The notes under the pieces: generated by a model | What the model was told of the DNA's origin: nothing | Databases searched by the model: none | What the model saw: only the letters and a program-made list of their open reading frames with translations | Translations under genes and position numbers: made by a program | Shown: positions 44,535-53,911 of the stretch, one piece after another | Position numbering within the stretch: position 1 is the first letter of the stretch | Layout: each line of letters starts with the position of its first letter | Assembly (NCBI RefSeq): GCF_009258225.1 | Contig: NZ_CP043617.1 | Span: 2,232,001-2,296,000 of the forward strand | Origin: Sulfurimonas lithotrophica | Lineage (GTDB): Bacteria > Campylobacterota > Campylobacteria > Campylobacterales > Sulfurimonadaceae | DNA length: 64,000 nt | Direction of reading: 5' to 3'

Positions 44535-45851
44535 ATGTTTAAAAAAGTAATGCCTCTTTCTATAATTCTCTCACTTAGATTTTTAGGTTTGTTCTTAGTT
44601 CTTCCGATAATTTCCGTTTATGCATTAACACTTGAGGGTGCTACACCACTGCTTGTAGGTATAGTGGTTGGTGGATATGCTCTGACTCAAGCTATTTTTC
44701 AAGTACCGTTTGGAAACATGAGTGATAAGATAGGTCGTAAACCTACACTTTTAGTCGGTCTGCTTATATTTTTAGTAGGTTCACTAATCGCTGCATATGC
44801 TACCGATATATATACACTTATGCTTGGACGTTTCTTGCAAGGTGCGGGAGCAATCGGTGCAGTTATAACAGCTATGATATCAGACCTTGTAGAAGAAGAG
44901 AAACGTGCAAAAGCTATGGCTATAATGGGCGCATCTATTGCACTTAGTTTTGCGGTATCTATGGGTGCCGGTCCAATTATCGGTGCAAAATACGGAGTTG
45001 ATACATTATTTATAATCACTGCCGTTTTATCGGTTTTAGCGATTATTTTACTTTTTACAAAAGTCCCTACACCTCCAAAAATCAAACATACTTATCATGC
45101 TAAAGCAAAAACAAGCGATATATTAAAAGACTCAAACCTTTTAAATATGATAGTAATAAATGCTATGCAAAAAGGTCTTATGACTGTTGCTTTTGTACTT
45201 ATACCTATTATACTTACAAGCGATGCCTTCGGATGGAAAAATTCCGACTTATATATGGCATATCTGCCTGCTATGGTTCTTGGTCTTATCGCTATGGGAC
45301 CTGCTGCCGTATTTGGAGAAAAGAAAAATAAGCCTCGTGAAATATTTTTGCTATCTATTATATTGTTTATTGCATCGTTTTTAATCATGGGTTTAACAAA
45401 CTCTAGTACAGTTTTTATAATAGGCGTAGTTGCATTTTTTATCGCATTTAATATGATGGAACCTCTTGTTCAATCTATGATAAGTAAATTCGCGAAAGTT
45501 CATCAAAAAGGTGCAGCACTTGGTATATCAAACTCTGTTGCATATTTTACGACTTTTATAGGCGGTACGAGTGCAGGTTTACTTTTAGATATATCAGACA
45601 GGGGTACTATCGGTATCTCTATGGCTGTTTTAGCATTTTTATGGTTACTATGGACGTTTAAACTACAAAATCCTACTAAATATTCACATCTTTTTATTAA
45701 TCATGATGATATAGATGAAGATAAACTAAATACTCTAGAGCATGAACATATAGCCGAATGGTATATTAACGATACTGAAAATATTGTAGTAGTTAAATAC
45801 GTTAGCGAAGCTATTGATGAGGATGAATTAAAGGCTAAGATAGCCAAATAA
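44535..45851 (+). CDS. MFS transporter (drug/efflux type)
   Basis: The 438-residue protein has 12 membrane segments. Motif A between helices 2 and 3 is GNMSDKIGRKPTLL. Motif C-like GASIALSFAVSMGAGPIIG is in helix 5, which points to an exporter of the DHA1 type. The C-terminal 50 residues are cytoplasmic, acidic and unusual for the family (INHDDIDEDKLNTLEHEH and onward). The substrate is unknown. AGGGATCC precedes the ATG. Confidence 0.88.
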   Translation: MFKKVMPLSIILSLRFLGLFLVLPIISVYALTLEGATPLLVGIVVGGYALTQAIFQVPFGNMSDKIGRKPTLLVGLLIFLVGSLIAAYATDIYTLMLGRFLQGAGAIGAVITAMISDLVEEEKRAKAMAIMGASIALSFAVSMGAGPIIGAKYGVDTLFIITAVLSVLAIILLFTKVPTPPKIKHTYHAKAKTSDILKDSNLLNMIVINAMQKGLMTVAFVLIPIILTSDAFGWKNSDLYMAYLPAMVLGLIAMGPAAVFGEKKNKPREIFLLSIILFIASFLIMGLTNSSTVFIIGVVAFFIAFNMMEPLVQSMISKFAKVHQKGAALGISNSVAYFTTFIGGTSAGLLLDISDRGTIGISMAVLAFLWLLWTFKLQNPTKYSHLFINHDDIDEDKLNTLEHEHIAEWYINDTENIVVVKYVSEAIDEDELKAKIAK

Positions 45852-45915
45852 TTCATTTTACATTTTTTTCACACTTTTTTATCCTAGAGTAATAGACTTC
45901 AATTCATAGGAGTTT

Positions 45916-46098
45916 ATGATGGACTGGATAGAAAAACAGATACATTTTCCAAATAAAAAAGATAAATATGAAAATAAAAAAGCTAAGGCGTTTGACAGCC
46001 TTAGCGTAACTTGTGAAGACGGTTTAGATTATCACTATCTAACTAAAACTACTTCTGAGGAACCACGTACATATTGTAATAACGCCCCTCAAACTTAG
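45916..46098 (+). CDS. Uncertain 60-residue ORF overlapping infC and its terminator
   Basis: The frame (60 residues, opening [20 protein letters not shown]) has a good ribosome site, AGGAG, before two consecutive ATGs. However, it contains the hairpin that looks like the infC terminator, and its last 50 bases are antisense to the infC 3' end. No domain is recognised. It may be a genuine small gene convergent to infC or a chance frame. Confidence 0.4.
   Translation: MMDWIEKQIHFPNKKDKYENKKAKAFDSLSVTCEDGLDYHYLTKTTSEEPRTYCNNAPQT
45974..46005 (-). terminator. Rho-independent terminator of thrS-infC
   Basis: On the minus strand GCTAAGGC-TGTCAAAC-GCCTTAGC is a perfect 8-bp stem followed at once by TTTTTT and ATTTT. 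It starts 43 bases after the infC stop. It is the best terminator on this strand in the region, and it lies inside the opposing 60-codon ORF. Confidence 0.8.
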
Positions 46099-46567
46099 GT
46101 GCTTTTTCCATAACGGCAATATCTTCAACCATAGGCCAAACACGTAGAAGCACCTCTTTAGCAGCTTCTGGGTGAGCCATTTCACGTCCTTTTAAAAATA
46201 CGCGAAACTTAACGTGTTTACCTTTTTCTAAAAATTCACGGGCATGTTTAACTTTATAGGCAATATCATTTTCAGCAATTTTAACAGATAGTTTAATCTC
46301 TTTTACATCGATTTTAACTTGTTTTTTTCTCTGCTCTTTTAGCTGTTTCTCTTTTTGGTATTTGTATTTACCGTAGTCCATAATTTTTGCAACTGGCGGC
46401 TTAGCATCCGGTGCTATTAAAACCAAATCTAAATTAAGCTCATTTGCTTTTTCCATAGCTTCATCTATCGATATTACACCTAAAGATTCTTCACCATCTA
46501 CGTTACATCTTACCTCAGGAACCCTGATATCGTCATTCATTATGACACGGTCTTTTTTACTACTCAA
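46049..46567 (-). CDS. infC: Translation initiation factor IF-3
   Basis: The 172-residue factor binds the 30S subunit and checks start codons. It has [35 protein letters not shown] and the C-terminal [10 protein letters not shown]. The start is a TTG at 46567, overlapping the thrS stop as TTGA; an in-frame ATG at 46540 is the alternative. A rare start codon in infC is a well-known device for self-regulation, since IF-3 discriminates against it. It is coupled to thrS. Confidence 0.95.
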   Translation of the reverse strand: MSSKKDRVIMNDDIRVPEVRCNVDGEESLGVISIDEAMEKANELNLDLVLIAPDAKPPVAKIMDYGKYKYQKEKQLKEQRKKQVKIDVKEIKLSVKIAENDIAYKVKHAREFLEKGKHVKFRVFLKGREMAHPEAAKEVLLRVWPMVEDIAVMEKAPKFEGRYYNMYVVPQK

Positions 46568-48372
46568 AAATTTACCTCATTAATTTTAGTTTGTATAAGC
46601 TTCACAAAATCTTCCAAGCTTAAGTTATATTGCTCGCGAGAACGTCTATCACGAACTGCCACAGTTTTACCGTTAACTTCTTCATCACCGATTACTATTA
46701 GCATAGGTACACGGCTTTTTTCAGCTGTACGGATTCTTTTGTTTAAAGAATCGTTTTTATCGTATATACTACTATCGGCACCAATGTCGATAAGTTTATC
46801 TTGAATTTCCTTAGCATACTCTTTATGAGTATCTGCAATCGGAATTATTGCTACCTGTGTAGGAGCTATAAACATCGGGAACTCACCTGCATAATGTTCT
46901 GTTAAAATTCCTACAAAACGCTCAAATGAACCTAAGATTGCACGGTGTATCATAACCGGTTGAATTTTTTCATTATCGTCCGCATTATATTCAAGTTCAA
47001 AACGCTCAGGCAGGTTAAAGTCCAACTGGATTGTTCCACATTGCCATTCACGACCGATTGCATCTGTAATCTTGATATCGATTTTTGGACCGTAAAAAGC
47101 TCCACCGCCCTCATCAATCTCATAAGCAAGTTCATGTTTATCCATAGCAGTTTTTAGTGCATTTGTAGATACTTCCCAAACTTCGTCGCTTCCAACTGCT
47201 TTTTCAGGTTTTGTAGAAACCATCATTTTATAATCAAACTCGAAAGTAGTCATAATCTTATCAACAAAATCAACAACTTCTATAATTTGCTCTTCTATCT
47301 GGTCAGCCGTACAAAAGATGTGCGCATCATCCTGAGTAAACTCACGTACACGGAAAAGCCCGTGAAGTGCACCGGTAAATTCGTGGCGGTGAACTACACC
47401 GTACTCAAAATACTTAATAGGCAAATCACGGTATGAGTGAAGTTCATCTTCATAAACTTTTATATGACCTACACAGTTCATAGGTTTTACACCGAACTCC
47501 ACTTCATCAATCTCTGTAAAGTACATGTTCTCGCCGTAGTTTTGGTAGTGACCCGATGTCTTCCATAAATCGCTTCTTAGCATTTCAGGTCCGCGAACAG
47601 GTTCATAACCACGTTTACGGTGGGCTTTGAAAAGTAGATCCTCTAGGCGTGAGCGAAGACGTGCTCCAGCTGGTAGCCATAGTGGGAAACCAGCCCCTAT
47701 CTCTTCACGGAAAGTGAAAAGTTTCATCTCGTTACCTATTTTTCTGTGGTCGCGTTTTTCTGCTTCACGAAGCATATCCATATGAGCTGTTAGAGATTCT
47801 TTATCTGCGAATGCGATTCCGTAAACACGAGTCAGCATCTCATTTTTAGAATCTCCTCCAAGGTAAGCTCCTGCGATTTTTAGAAGTTTAAAGTAGCGGA
47901 TTAGTCCAACATTTGGAAGGTGTGGTCCACGACATAAATCTTCAAACTCACCTTGTTTGTAGATGCTTACCGTATCGCCAGGGATACGTTTCATAACTTC
48001 AAGTTTAAGATAGTCATCTTTAAATTTTTCACGAGCTTCATCCATCGAAATCGAGTATTTTTCTATCTCTGCTTTTTTCTTAGCAAGTTTAATCATCTCT
48101 TTTTCGATACGTTTTAAGTCGCCTTCACCTATCTCTTGGCTAGTTTTAAAGTCATAGTAAAATCCCTCTTTTACAGTCGGCCCTACGTAAAACATAGCAT
48201 CCGGATATAAGTTTTTAATAGCTTGAGCCATTAGGTGTGCAGTCGAGTGACGAAGTACGTCCAGAGCTTCCGGCGAATTGTCCAACTCTATAGCTTCACC
48301 TTCGAAACCAATCTCTCTTGCTGTTTGAAGATCTATAATTTCGTTGTTGTGTCTTAGTGCAATAGCATCCAA
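46564..48372 (-). CDS. thrS: Threonyl-tRNA synthetase
   Basis: The 602-residue enzyme is about 40 residues shorter than the E. coli one, and the N-terminal TGS region is reduced. The editing domain has [13 protein letters not shown]. The catalytic core has [46 protein letters not shown] and a class II motif 3 ([15 protein letters not shown]). The start is probably a TTG at 48372, 8 bases after AGGGA; no in-frame ATG precedes it. infC follows with a 4-base overlap. Confidence 0.96.
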   Translation of the reverse strand: MDAIALRHNNEIIDLQTAREIGFEGEAIELDNSPEALDVLRHSTAHLMAQAIKNLYPDAMFYVGPTVKEGFYYDFKTSQEIGEGDLKRIEKEMIKLAKKKAEIEKYSISMDEAREKFKDDYLKLEVMKRIPGDTVSIYKQGEFEDLCRGPHLPNVGLIRYFKLLKIAGAYLGGDSKNEMLTRVYGIAFADKESLTAHMDMLREAEKRDHRKIGNEMKLFTFREEIGAGFPLWLPAGARLRSRLEDLLFKAHRKRGYEPVRGPEMLRSDLWKTSGHYQNYGENMYFTEIDEVEFGVKPMNCVGHIKVYEDELHSYRDLPIKYFEYGVVHRHEFTGALHGLFRVREFTQDDAHIFCTADQIEEQIIEVVDFVDKIMTTFEFDYKMMVSTKPEKAVGSDEVWEVSTNALKTAMDKHELAYEIDEGGGAFYGPKIDIKITDAIGREWQCGTIQLDFNLPERFELEYNADDNEKIQPVMIHRAILGSFERFVGILTEHYAGEFPMFIAPTQVAIIPIADTHKEYAKEIQDKLIDIGADSSIYDKNDSLNKRIRTAEKSRVPMLIVIGDEEVNGKTVAVRDRRSREQYNLSLEDFVKLIQTKINEVNF

Positions 48373-48435
48373 ATCAATTTATCCCTATATAAAAATTTTT
48401 GCTATAATAACTAAAAATCACTTCAAAGTCGATAA

Positions 48436-49077
48436 ATGCTGTGCAAACTCTGTAACAATCCAGTAACAAAAATCTCCGATACACGCAATAATTGGGAGTT
48501 TCTTCACTGTGAAAATTGTGAATTTATTTTTAAAAATCCTTCCTATTATGTAAGCAGTGAAGACGAGTTAAAACAGTATAATAATCATAATAACACCATG
48601 GACTCACCCGGTTATGTTGAGATGTTTGAAAAGTTTATGGAAGATACTTTTTTAGAATATATTGAGAGTATAAAAAATGTTTTGGAATTTGGAAGCGGTC
48701 CGGGTCCCGTTTTAAGTGAACTTCTTAAACAACGGGCTTTAAATGTAGATATATATGACAAATATTTTTCTCCTCAAAAGGTTTACGAGGGTAAAGAGTA
48801 CGATTTGATTACATCAACCGAAGTTATTGAACACATTGAAAATCCAAAAGAGATATTTAAGTTTTTTGCCTCTCATATAAAAAGCGGCGGATACTTAGCA
48901 CTGATGACTCAATTTCACACTAACGTGCCAGATGAATTTAAAAAATGGTGGTACAAAAATGACCCTACCCATATATGTTTTTTTCGTCCATATACTTTTG
49001 AAGTACTAGCACGAGAAAACGGTTTTAAAGTATTAAAACATGATTCTAAAAAAAGCGTGCTATTAAAAAAAGTTTGA
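48436..49077 (+). CDS. Zinc-ribbon class I SAM-dependent methyltransferase
   Basis: The 213-residue protein begins with a CKLC...CENC zinc ribbon (residues 3-30). A SAM-binding domain follows, with motif I VLEFGSGPGPVLSELL and then TSTEVIEHIENPKEIF, as in Methyltransf_23 proteins. Its target is unknown. It is divergent from thrS. Its stop codon lies inside the -35 box of the following toxin-antitoxin promoter. Confidence 0.85.
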   Translation: MLCKLCNNPVTKISDTRNNWEFLHCENCEFIFKNPSYYVSSEDELKQYNNHNNTMDSPGYVEMFEKFMEDTFLEYIESIKNVLEFGSGPGPVLSELLKQRALNVDIYDKYFSPQKVYEGKEYDLITSTEVIEHIENPKEIFKFFASHIKSGGYLALMTQFHTNVPDEFKKWWYKNDPTHICFFRPYTFEVLARENGFKVLKHDSKKSVLLKKV

Positions 49078-49102
49078 CAATATATCCAAATAGATATATA
49101 AT
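49074..49102 (+). promoter_or_regulatory. Consensus sigma70 promoter and operator of the toxin-antitoxin pair
   Basis: TTGACA (49074-49079), a 17-base spacer and TATAAT (49097-49102) make a perfect consensus promoter, which is rare in this phylum. The spacer holds an inverted repeat TATATC-N6-GATATA (49081-49098) overlapping the -10, a likely site for self-repression by the antitoxin. Confidence 0.75.
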
Positions 49103-49122
49103 TTTATATATAAGGAGATATA

Positions 49123-49356
49123 ATGGCTACTGTAAAAAAACTGCTTTCACTTGATGAGGGGATAGCAAAAGAGCTTGAGAATGTTGCAGATGCACTTCAC
49201 AAGTCTCAAAAAGAAATTGTTGAAAATGCACTTGATTTTTACTTTGACTATACAGATACAGTCGTAGCTGACAAGATTACCAAAGATATAAAATCAGGTA
49301 ACATGAGAGTCTTAGATGCAGAGGATGTTTATAACGAGCTGGGAATTGAGATTTGA
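49123..49356 (+). CDS. Ribbon-helix-helix antitoxin
   Basis: The 77-residue protein starts ATVKKLLSLDEGIAKELENV, with a beta strand followed by two helices, the ribbon-helix-helix pattern of ParD/RelB-type antitoxins. The C-terminal tail (about 50-77) should wrap the toxin. AAGGAG is 6 bases before the ATG. It overlaps the toxin start by 4 bases and probably represses the promoter at 49074. Confidence 0.82.
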   Translation: MATVKKLLSLDEGIAKELENVADALHKSQKEIVENALDFYFDYTDTVVADKITKDIKSGNMRVLDAEDVYNELGIEI

Positions 49357-49622
49357 ATATAAAATATTCAGAAAAATCTTTAAAAGATTTAAAATCCTTC
49401 TCGCATCCAGATAGGATTCTCATAGTTAAAAAGATTCATTACTTGGCTGAAAATTTTGATGCTTTAAAAACATCAAAAAAAGTAACAGAACTAAAGGGAA
49501 GTGAATTTGAAAATCAATACCGTTTCGTAGTGGCTAAAAAAATACGTGTTTTATTTAGAATAGAAGAAGACGAAATTATTTTACTGGTTTTAAGAGTTGG
49601 TTTTAGAAAAAGTATATATTAA
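49353..49622 (+). CDS. RelE/ParE-family toxin
   Basis: The 89-residue protein has the compact RelE/ParE pattern: NIKYSEKSLKDLKSF, then TELKGSEFENQYRFVVAKKIRVLF, then LVLRVGFRKSIY. The start is a TTG overlapping the antitoxin stop (TTGA), which ties its production to the antitoxin. Whether it cleaves mRNA or acts on gyrase cannot be told from sequence. Confidence 0.82.
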   Translation: MNIKYSEKSLKDLKSFSHPDRILIVKKIHYLAENFDALKTSKKVTELKGSEFENQYRFVVAKKIRVLFRIEEDEIILLVLRVGFRKSIY

Positions 49623-49634
49623 CAAGGAAAAAGA

Positions 49635-50114
49635 ATGCTCATACCACAAGATTCAAGTGTAATAACCACCGTTTCATCTTTAATACAACTCTCTGTAGCC
49701 CCCGTTTTTTTACTGGCAGGTGTTGCAGGGCTTTTAAATGTTTTTACTAACAGACTTACTAGAATTATAGATAAACTTGAGGGTTTGGATGATTATGTGC
49801 ATCAAAAAGAACTTAAAGATTCAAACTATCATCCATCATCTGCCGTAACAAGAAGAAGAAACAATCTTCTTAAGCGTATGCAAAACACCAACTTGGCTAT
49901 ATTTTTTGCAACTGCTACAGGGCTGATGGTAGCATTAGTAATTATCAGTGTATTTTTCAGTTCACTGATGTCTTTTAATGCAGAGACTTTTATATCTATA
50001 CTTTTTGTATTGGCAATGGTATTTTTGATTATAGCTCTCTTAGTGTTCGTCAAAGAAATCTATTTTACAATCTCTTACATAAGAGATAAGAGGGAACATA
50101 TATTTATAGAGTAA
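49635..50114 (+). CDS. DUF2721 membrane protein
   Basis: The 159-residue protein has three membrane helices, near 15-40, 90-112 and 120-145. The first helix with FLLAGVAGLLNVFTNRLTRI, followed by a basic region with RRRNNLLKRM, fits the DUF2721 family. Function unknown. It begins 12 bases after the toxin gene and may be read from the same promoter. Confidence 0.85.
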   Translation: MLIPQDSSVITTVSSLIQLSVAPVFLLAGVAGLLNVFTNRLTRIIDKLEGLDDYVHQKELKDSNYHPSSAVTRRRNNLLKRMQNTNLAIFFATATGLMVALVIISVFFSSLMSFNAETFISILFVLAMVFLIIALLVFVKEIYFTISYIRDKREHIFIE

Positions 50115-50139
50115 AACGGTAGCTTAAAGCTCCGTTTTT
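50113..50139. terminator. Bidirectional terminator between DUF2721 and ilvD genes
   Basis: AACGG-t-AGCT-TAA-AGCT-CCGTT forms a stem of 9 pairs with one bulged base (50115-50136), with AAAA before and TTTTT at its end. It can terminate both convergent genes. Its right half lies within the last codons of ilvD. Confidence 0.7.
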
Positions 50140-51812
50140 AAAGTTGCACCGTTAGATGCATTTGAAACTAGAAGTTGATAACGTTTTAACCATTTAGATT
50201 TTACTTCGTTTTTATAAGGTTTGAAGTGAAGTCTTCTTTGTTCTAAAATTTCATAATCAACATTTAACTGCAGTAAGTGTGCATCTACGTCTAACTCAAT
50301 CTCGTCACCGTCTTCGATTAGAGCTATTAAACCACCCTCGGCAGCTTCAGGAGATACGTGACCTATAGAAGCTCCGCGTGTAGCACCAGAAAATCTACCG
50401 TCCGTGATAAGTGCAACACTTTGACCAAGCCCCATACCCATGATAAGTGAAGTAGGTGCTAACATCTCTTGCATACCCGGTCCGCCTTTTGGACCTTCAT
50501 AACGGATAACTACGACATCACCAGCTTTTACTTTGTGACCCATAATACCTGCAATAGCCTCAGGCTGAGAGTTAAAACAGATAGCCTTACCTTTGAACTG
50601 ACGCATAGACGGATCAATACCTGCAGTTTTTACAACAGCACCCTCTTCTGCCAAGTTACCAAAAAGGATTGAAAGTCCGCCAACAGGACTGTAAGCATTT
50701 TCATTTGTGTGAATAATATTTTCATCTAATATCTTGGCATCAGCTATACGCTCGCCTATAGTCTCACCCGTAACTGTCGGGTTATCCAGATGCAACATAC
50801 CGCCACGTTTAGATACTTCATTCATAACTGCATTTACACCACCTGCCTTGTTAATGTCATCCATATGAACAGTTGTTAATGATGGTGAGATTTTTGCGAT
50901 GTGTGCTACGTTTTTAGCTATTTCGTTGATTTTAGTGATATCAAAATCAACTTCAGCCTCTTTTGCAATAGCCAACATATGTAAAACAGTGTTTGAGCTT
51001 CCACCCATTGCCATGTCAACTACAAATGCGTTGTGAACGGCTTTTTCGTTTAGAATATTGCGAAGATTGTTTTTAGAAGGATTATCTTCTTTTGCCAGTT
51101 CAACTATACGTTTAGCAGCTTTTTTAACCATAGCTATACGCTCAGGTGTCATAGCTAAAACCGTACCGTTTCCAGGAAGTGCGATACCCATAGCTTCACA
51201 TAAAGTATTCATAGAATTTGCAGTAAACATACCTGAACAGCTACCGCCAGAAGGACAAGCATTACACTCGATGTCGTATAACTCTTCATCAGTGATATTT
51301 CCTTCAGCGTGTTCTCCAACAGCCTCAAAAGCAGTAGCAAGGTCAATTGGCGTACCATCTTTTTTATGTCCTGCAGCCATCGGTCCACCTGATACAAATA
51401 CAGTTGGAACGTTGATACGTAATGCACCCATTATCATACCCGGAACGATTTTGTCACAGTTAGGGATACAGATCATAGCATCTAGTTGATGAGCGTTCAT
51501 AACTGTCTCCATAGAATCTGCAATAATCTCACGTGATGGAAGTGAATAAAGCATACCCTCATGTCCCATAGCTATACCGTCATCAACACCTATAGTGTTA
51601 AAAACAAACGGCACACCACCCGCTTCACGGATAGCTTCTTTTACAATCTCACCATACTCATGCAGGAAAAAGTGTCCCGGAATGATGTCTATGTAAGAGT
51701 TTGCAATCCCGATAAACGGCTTGTCAAAGTCTTCATCTTTTAAACCGGTTGCACGAAGCAGTGAGCGATGCGGAGCTTTATCAAACCCTTTTTTGATGAT
51801 GTCACTTCTCAT
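50124..51812 (-). CDS. ilvD: Dihydroxy-acid dehydratase
   Basis: The 562-residue Fe-S enzyme makes branched-chain 2-oxo acids for valine and isoleucine. Marks include [49 protein letters not shown] (cluster cysteines) and [10 protein letters not shown]-type [21 protein letters not shown]. Length is normal. It stands alone, ending at a shared terminator. Confidence 0.97.
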   Translation of the reverse strand: MRSDIIKKGFDKAPHRSLLRATGLKDEDFDKPFIGIANSYIDIIPGHFFLHEYGEIVKEAIREAGGVPFVFNTIGVDDGIAMGHEGMLYSLPSREIIADSMETVMNAHQLDAMICIPNCDKIVPGMIMGALRINVPTVFVSGGPMAAGHKKDGTPIDLATAFEAVGEHAEGNITDEELYDIECNACPSGGSCSGMFTANSMNTLCEAMGIALPGNGTVLAMTPERIAMVKKAAKRIVELAKEDNPSKNNLRNILNEKAVHNAFVVDMAMGGSSNTVLHMLAIAKEAEVDFDITKINEIAKNVAHIAKISPSLTTVHMDDINKAGGVNAVMNEVSKRGGMLHLDNPTVTGETIGERIADAKILDENIIHTNENAYSPVGGLSILFGNLAEEGAVVKTAGIDPSMRQFKGKAICFNSQPEAIAGIMGHKVKAGDVVVIRYEGPKGGPGMQEMLAPTSLIMGMGLGQSVALITDGRFSGATRGASIGHVSPEAAEGGLIALIEDGDEIELDVDAHLLQLNVDYEILEQRRLHFKPYKNEVKSKWLKRYQLLVSNASNGATLKTEL

Positions 51813-51892
51813 AAAAATCCTTATACTATATAATTAATTATTGCGATTATATCATTATTTTCTAACTTTTTTAAAATTTTTCACAAAAACTC

Positions 51893-51921
51893 TTTACAAA
51901 GCAAAAAAAAATAGATATAAT
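51893..51921 (+). promoter_or_regulatory. Promoter of the tRNA cluster
   Basis: TTTACA (51893-51898), 17 bases, then TATAAT (51916-51921) stands 33 bases before tRNA-Gly. It is close to consensus, as expected for a strongly expressed stable RNA operon. Confidence 0.65.
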
Positions 51922-51954
51922 TCCGCCTCACTTATGAAAATAAGATGAAAAAAT

Positions 51955-52029
51955 GCGGGAATAGCTCAGTGGTAGAGCACAACCTTGCCAAGGTTGGGGT
52001 CGCGAGTTCGAACCTCGTTTCCCGCTCCA
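51955..52029 (+). tRNA. tRNA-Gly (GCC)
   Basis: A 75-base cloverleaf. The acceptor stem GCGGGAA pairs with TTCCCGC, the anticodon loop TTGCCAA holds GCC (51987-51989), and the T-loop is GTTCGAACC. CCA is encoded. First of four tRNA genes. Confidence 0.97.
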
Positions 52030-52064
52030 TTTAAAAATTGTTAAACTGTGAAATCACTCACGAT

Positions 52065-52151
52065 GCCCAGGTGGCGAAATTGGTAGACGCAGGGGACTTA
52101 AAATCCCCCGGTAGCAATACTGTGCCGGTTCGAGTCCGGCCTTGGGCACCA
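52065..52151 (+). tRNA. tRNA-Leu (TAA)
   Basis: An 87-base class II tRNA with a long variable arm. The acceptor stem GCCCAGG pairs with CCTTGGGC, and the anticodon loop CTTAAAA holds TAA (52099-52101). The T-arm is GGTTCGAGTCC. CCA is encoded. Confidence 0.97.
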
Positions 52152-52170
52152 CTGATTGAAAATTGTGACT

Positions 52171-52244
52171 GGTGCCATCGCCAAGTGGTAAGGCCGCAGC
52201 CTGCAAAGCTGCTATCCCCAGTTCAAATCTGGGTGGCACCTCCA
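52171..52244 (+). tRNA. tRNA-Cys (GCA)
   Basis: A 74-base cloverleaf. The acceptor stem GGTGCCA pairs with TGGCACC, and the anticodon loop CTGCAAA holds GCA (52203-52205). The T-arm is AGTTCAAATCT. The discriminator is T, normal for tRNA-Cys, and CCA is encoded. Confidence 0.97.
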
Positions 52245-52273
52245 GTTTATGATTTTTTATCAACACAACGCGT

Positions 52274-52362
52274 GGATCTTTGGCAGAGTTGGTCGAATGC
52301 ACCGGTCTTGAAAACCGGCGAGGGTCACACCTCCCTGAGTTCGAATCTCAGAGGGTCCACCA
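52274..52362 (+). tRNA. tRNA-Ser (TGA)
   Basis: An 89-base class II tRNA. The acceptor stem GGATCTT pairs with AGGGTCC (with G-U pairs), and the anticodon loop CTTGAAA holds TGA (52309-52311). A long variable arm is present and CCA is encoded. A T-run follows. It borders the accessory block, as serine tRNA genes often do for integrated elements. Confidence 0.97.
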
Positions 52363-52450
52363 TTTTTCTTAAGCAATCAAAATATTTATTATCATTTTAA
52401 CAATTTAGTTTATTCGAATATAATGTCATATAACAAAAATAAGGTTATTT

Positions 52451-53602
52451 ATGGCTAATGATATAGGCTTTTTACTAGGTGCTGGTGCTTCCTATGAATT
52501 AGGTATGCCGTTAGTTGATGAATTAACCGTTGAATTTAAAAAAGCAATACTTCGTGTATGGAATATGCCTTATTATCGCTTACCAAAAGAAATTGATACG
52601 ATTTTATCTCCATTATTTAATAATAACACTCTCAATTATGAAGATATAATCGGACGAATTGAAGTTGAAATTAATAGAAATAGGAACCAAGCTCTGCACC
52701 AAGAATGGCATGCCGTGCTAAGCAGATACTTAGAAGTAATTTTTGTTTTATTACTGGAAAGACATAGCAAAAATCAAATCTATATTAATGAACGTCTTCA
52801 ATTTTTAGAACCAATACAAAATTATTGTAAAAATAGTCCCTTATGGATTTTTAGTCTTAATCATGACCTAATAATAGAGATGCTTACAAAATATCTAGAT
52901 TTACCTTTAAAAAATGGTTTTAAAGAACTTATAGATATTAATGGAATCAAATTTGAACAATTAAGCCGTGAGAATATGGAAAAAAGCCAGTTTGATTTTA
53001 TATATAATGAAAGTGGCATTAATCTAATAAAATTGCATGGGGCATTAGATATATATGTGCATCGTGATGAAAATAACTATCTAAAAATCTTCAACGGCTC
53101 AAAAGATACAAATGAAACTATTAATAATATCAATCATCTTATAAAAAATGACGCTACGGTAAAAAATGGAGTAAAGTGTACAAATGAGATAACATATTAT
53201 GATAAAGATAATATTTTACAGTTTTTAAGAATGACTATTATGTCTGGGAAACATAAATACTCTTCTAAAGTATCACATAATATGGATGATTGGTTTTTCA
53301 AAATATTTAAAGGTCATATAAATTATGTATCTGAACTATACTGTATTGGAATTAGCTTTCAAGATAAACATGTTAATACTGTGATATATGATTGGTTGAG
53401 TTTTTCTAAAGAAAGAAAAATGTTTATTGTCAATCCTTATATAGAAAATATACCAAATGAATTTAATCATATATCTGACCAAATAGAAATTATAAAAAAA
53501 GGTTTTTTGGACTTCCTAAATCAGGATGAAAAAAAGAATTTATTAAAAATAAAATTTAATCAACAGATGCGAAATTTAAGCCGAAAAAATTTATTAAAAT
53601 GA
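52451..53602 (+). CDS. SIR2-like (sirtuin-fold) protein, probable defence NADase
   Basis: The 383-residue protein begins with MANDIGFLLGAGASYELGMP, the NAD-binding GAGAS of SIR2 proteins. Further SIR2 features are WIFSLNHDLIIEML (Asn/Asp of the SxNxD motif) and INLIKLHGALDIYV, with the catalytic-type His in KLHG. The C-terminal half includes LYCIGISFQDKHVNTVIYDWL and FIVNPY, as in SIR2_2 proteins. Such domains in bacteria often destroy NAD on phage attack. TATAAT at 52419-52424 and AAGG serve as start signals. No HerA, Argonaute or Thoeris partner is adjacent. It is A+T-rich and beside tRNA-Ser. Confidence 0.8.
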   Translation: MANDIGFLLGAGASYELGMPLVDELTVEFKKAILRVWNMPYYRLPKEIDTILSPLFNNNTLNYEDIIGRIEVEINRNRNQALHQEWHAVLSRYLEVIFVLLLERHSKNQIYINERLQFLEPIQNYCKNSPLWIFSLNHDLIIEMLTKYLDLPLKNGFKELIDINGIKFEQLSRENMEKSQFDFIYNESGINLIKLHGALDIYVHRDENNYLKIFNGSKDTNETINNINHLIKNDATVKNGVKCTNEITYYDKDNILQFLRMTIMSGKHKYSSKVSHNMDDWFFKIFKGHINYVSELYCIGISFQDKHVNTVIYDWLSFSKERKMFIVNPYIENIPNEFNHISDQIEIIKKGFLDFLNQDEKKNLLKIKFNQQMRNLSRKNLLK

Positions 53603-53626
53603 AGTATTTATAATACTTTGATAAAA

Positions 53627-53911
53627 TTATCCAACTAACTCAACATGTATTTTTTTACCTAACACTCCAGCCGCAGCTTCTAAAGTGTGAAGAGTCATAG
53701 AGTCCACATGTGGATCCAAAAGTCTATCTACAGAGCTTCTACTTGTATGCATTTTTCTAGCCATAGCAGCCTTTGATATATTTTGAGCTTTCATTAGTTG
53801 TTCTATCTGATATGCAATTACTCTTTTAGTTGCATTTTTTTCCGTTTGAGCAAGATGACCTTCTTCACTAAGAAAGTCATCAAAGCTACTACCGATATTC
53901 TTATTTTTCAT
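53627..53911 (-). CDS. XRE-family antitoxin (HigA-like)
   Basis: The 94-residue protein has a helix-turn-helix in QLMKAQNISKAAMARKMHTS followed by RSSVDRLLDPHVDSMTL, typical of HigA-type XRE antitoxins. I chose the ATG at 53911, which has AAGGAG 7 bases upstream; the open frame reaches 53953 inside the toxin gene. It overlaps the toxin gene by 11 bases, downstream of it, the order found in HigBA systems. It probably binds the palindrome at 54291. Confidence 0.85.
   Translation of the reverse strand: MKNKNIGSSFDDFLSEEGHLAQTEKNATKRVIAYQIEQLMKAQNISKAAMARKMHTSRSSVDRLLDPHVDSMTLHTLEAAAGVLGKKIHVELVG

Noticed and set aside
52038-52400. Open frames on both strands across the tRNA cluster
   Set aside because: They are formed by four tRNA genes with clear cloverleafs and encoded CCA; no coding signal is needed to explain them.
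53602-53618. Hairpin AAGTATT-TAT-AATACTT after the SIR2 gene
   Set aside because: Purely A+T-rich stem without a T-run; could arise by chance in this composition.
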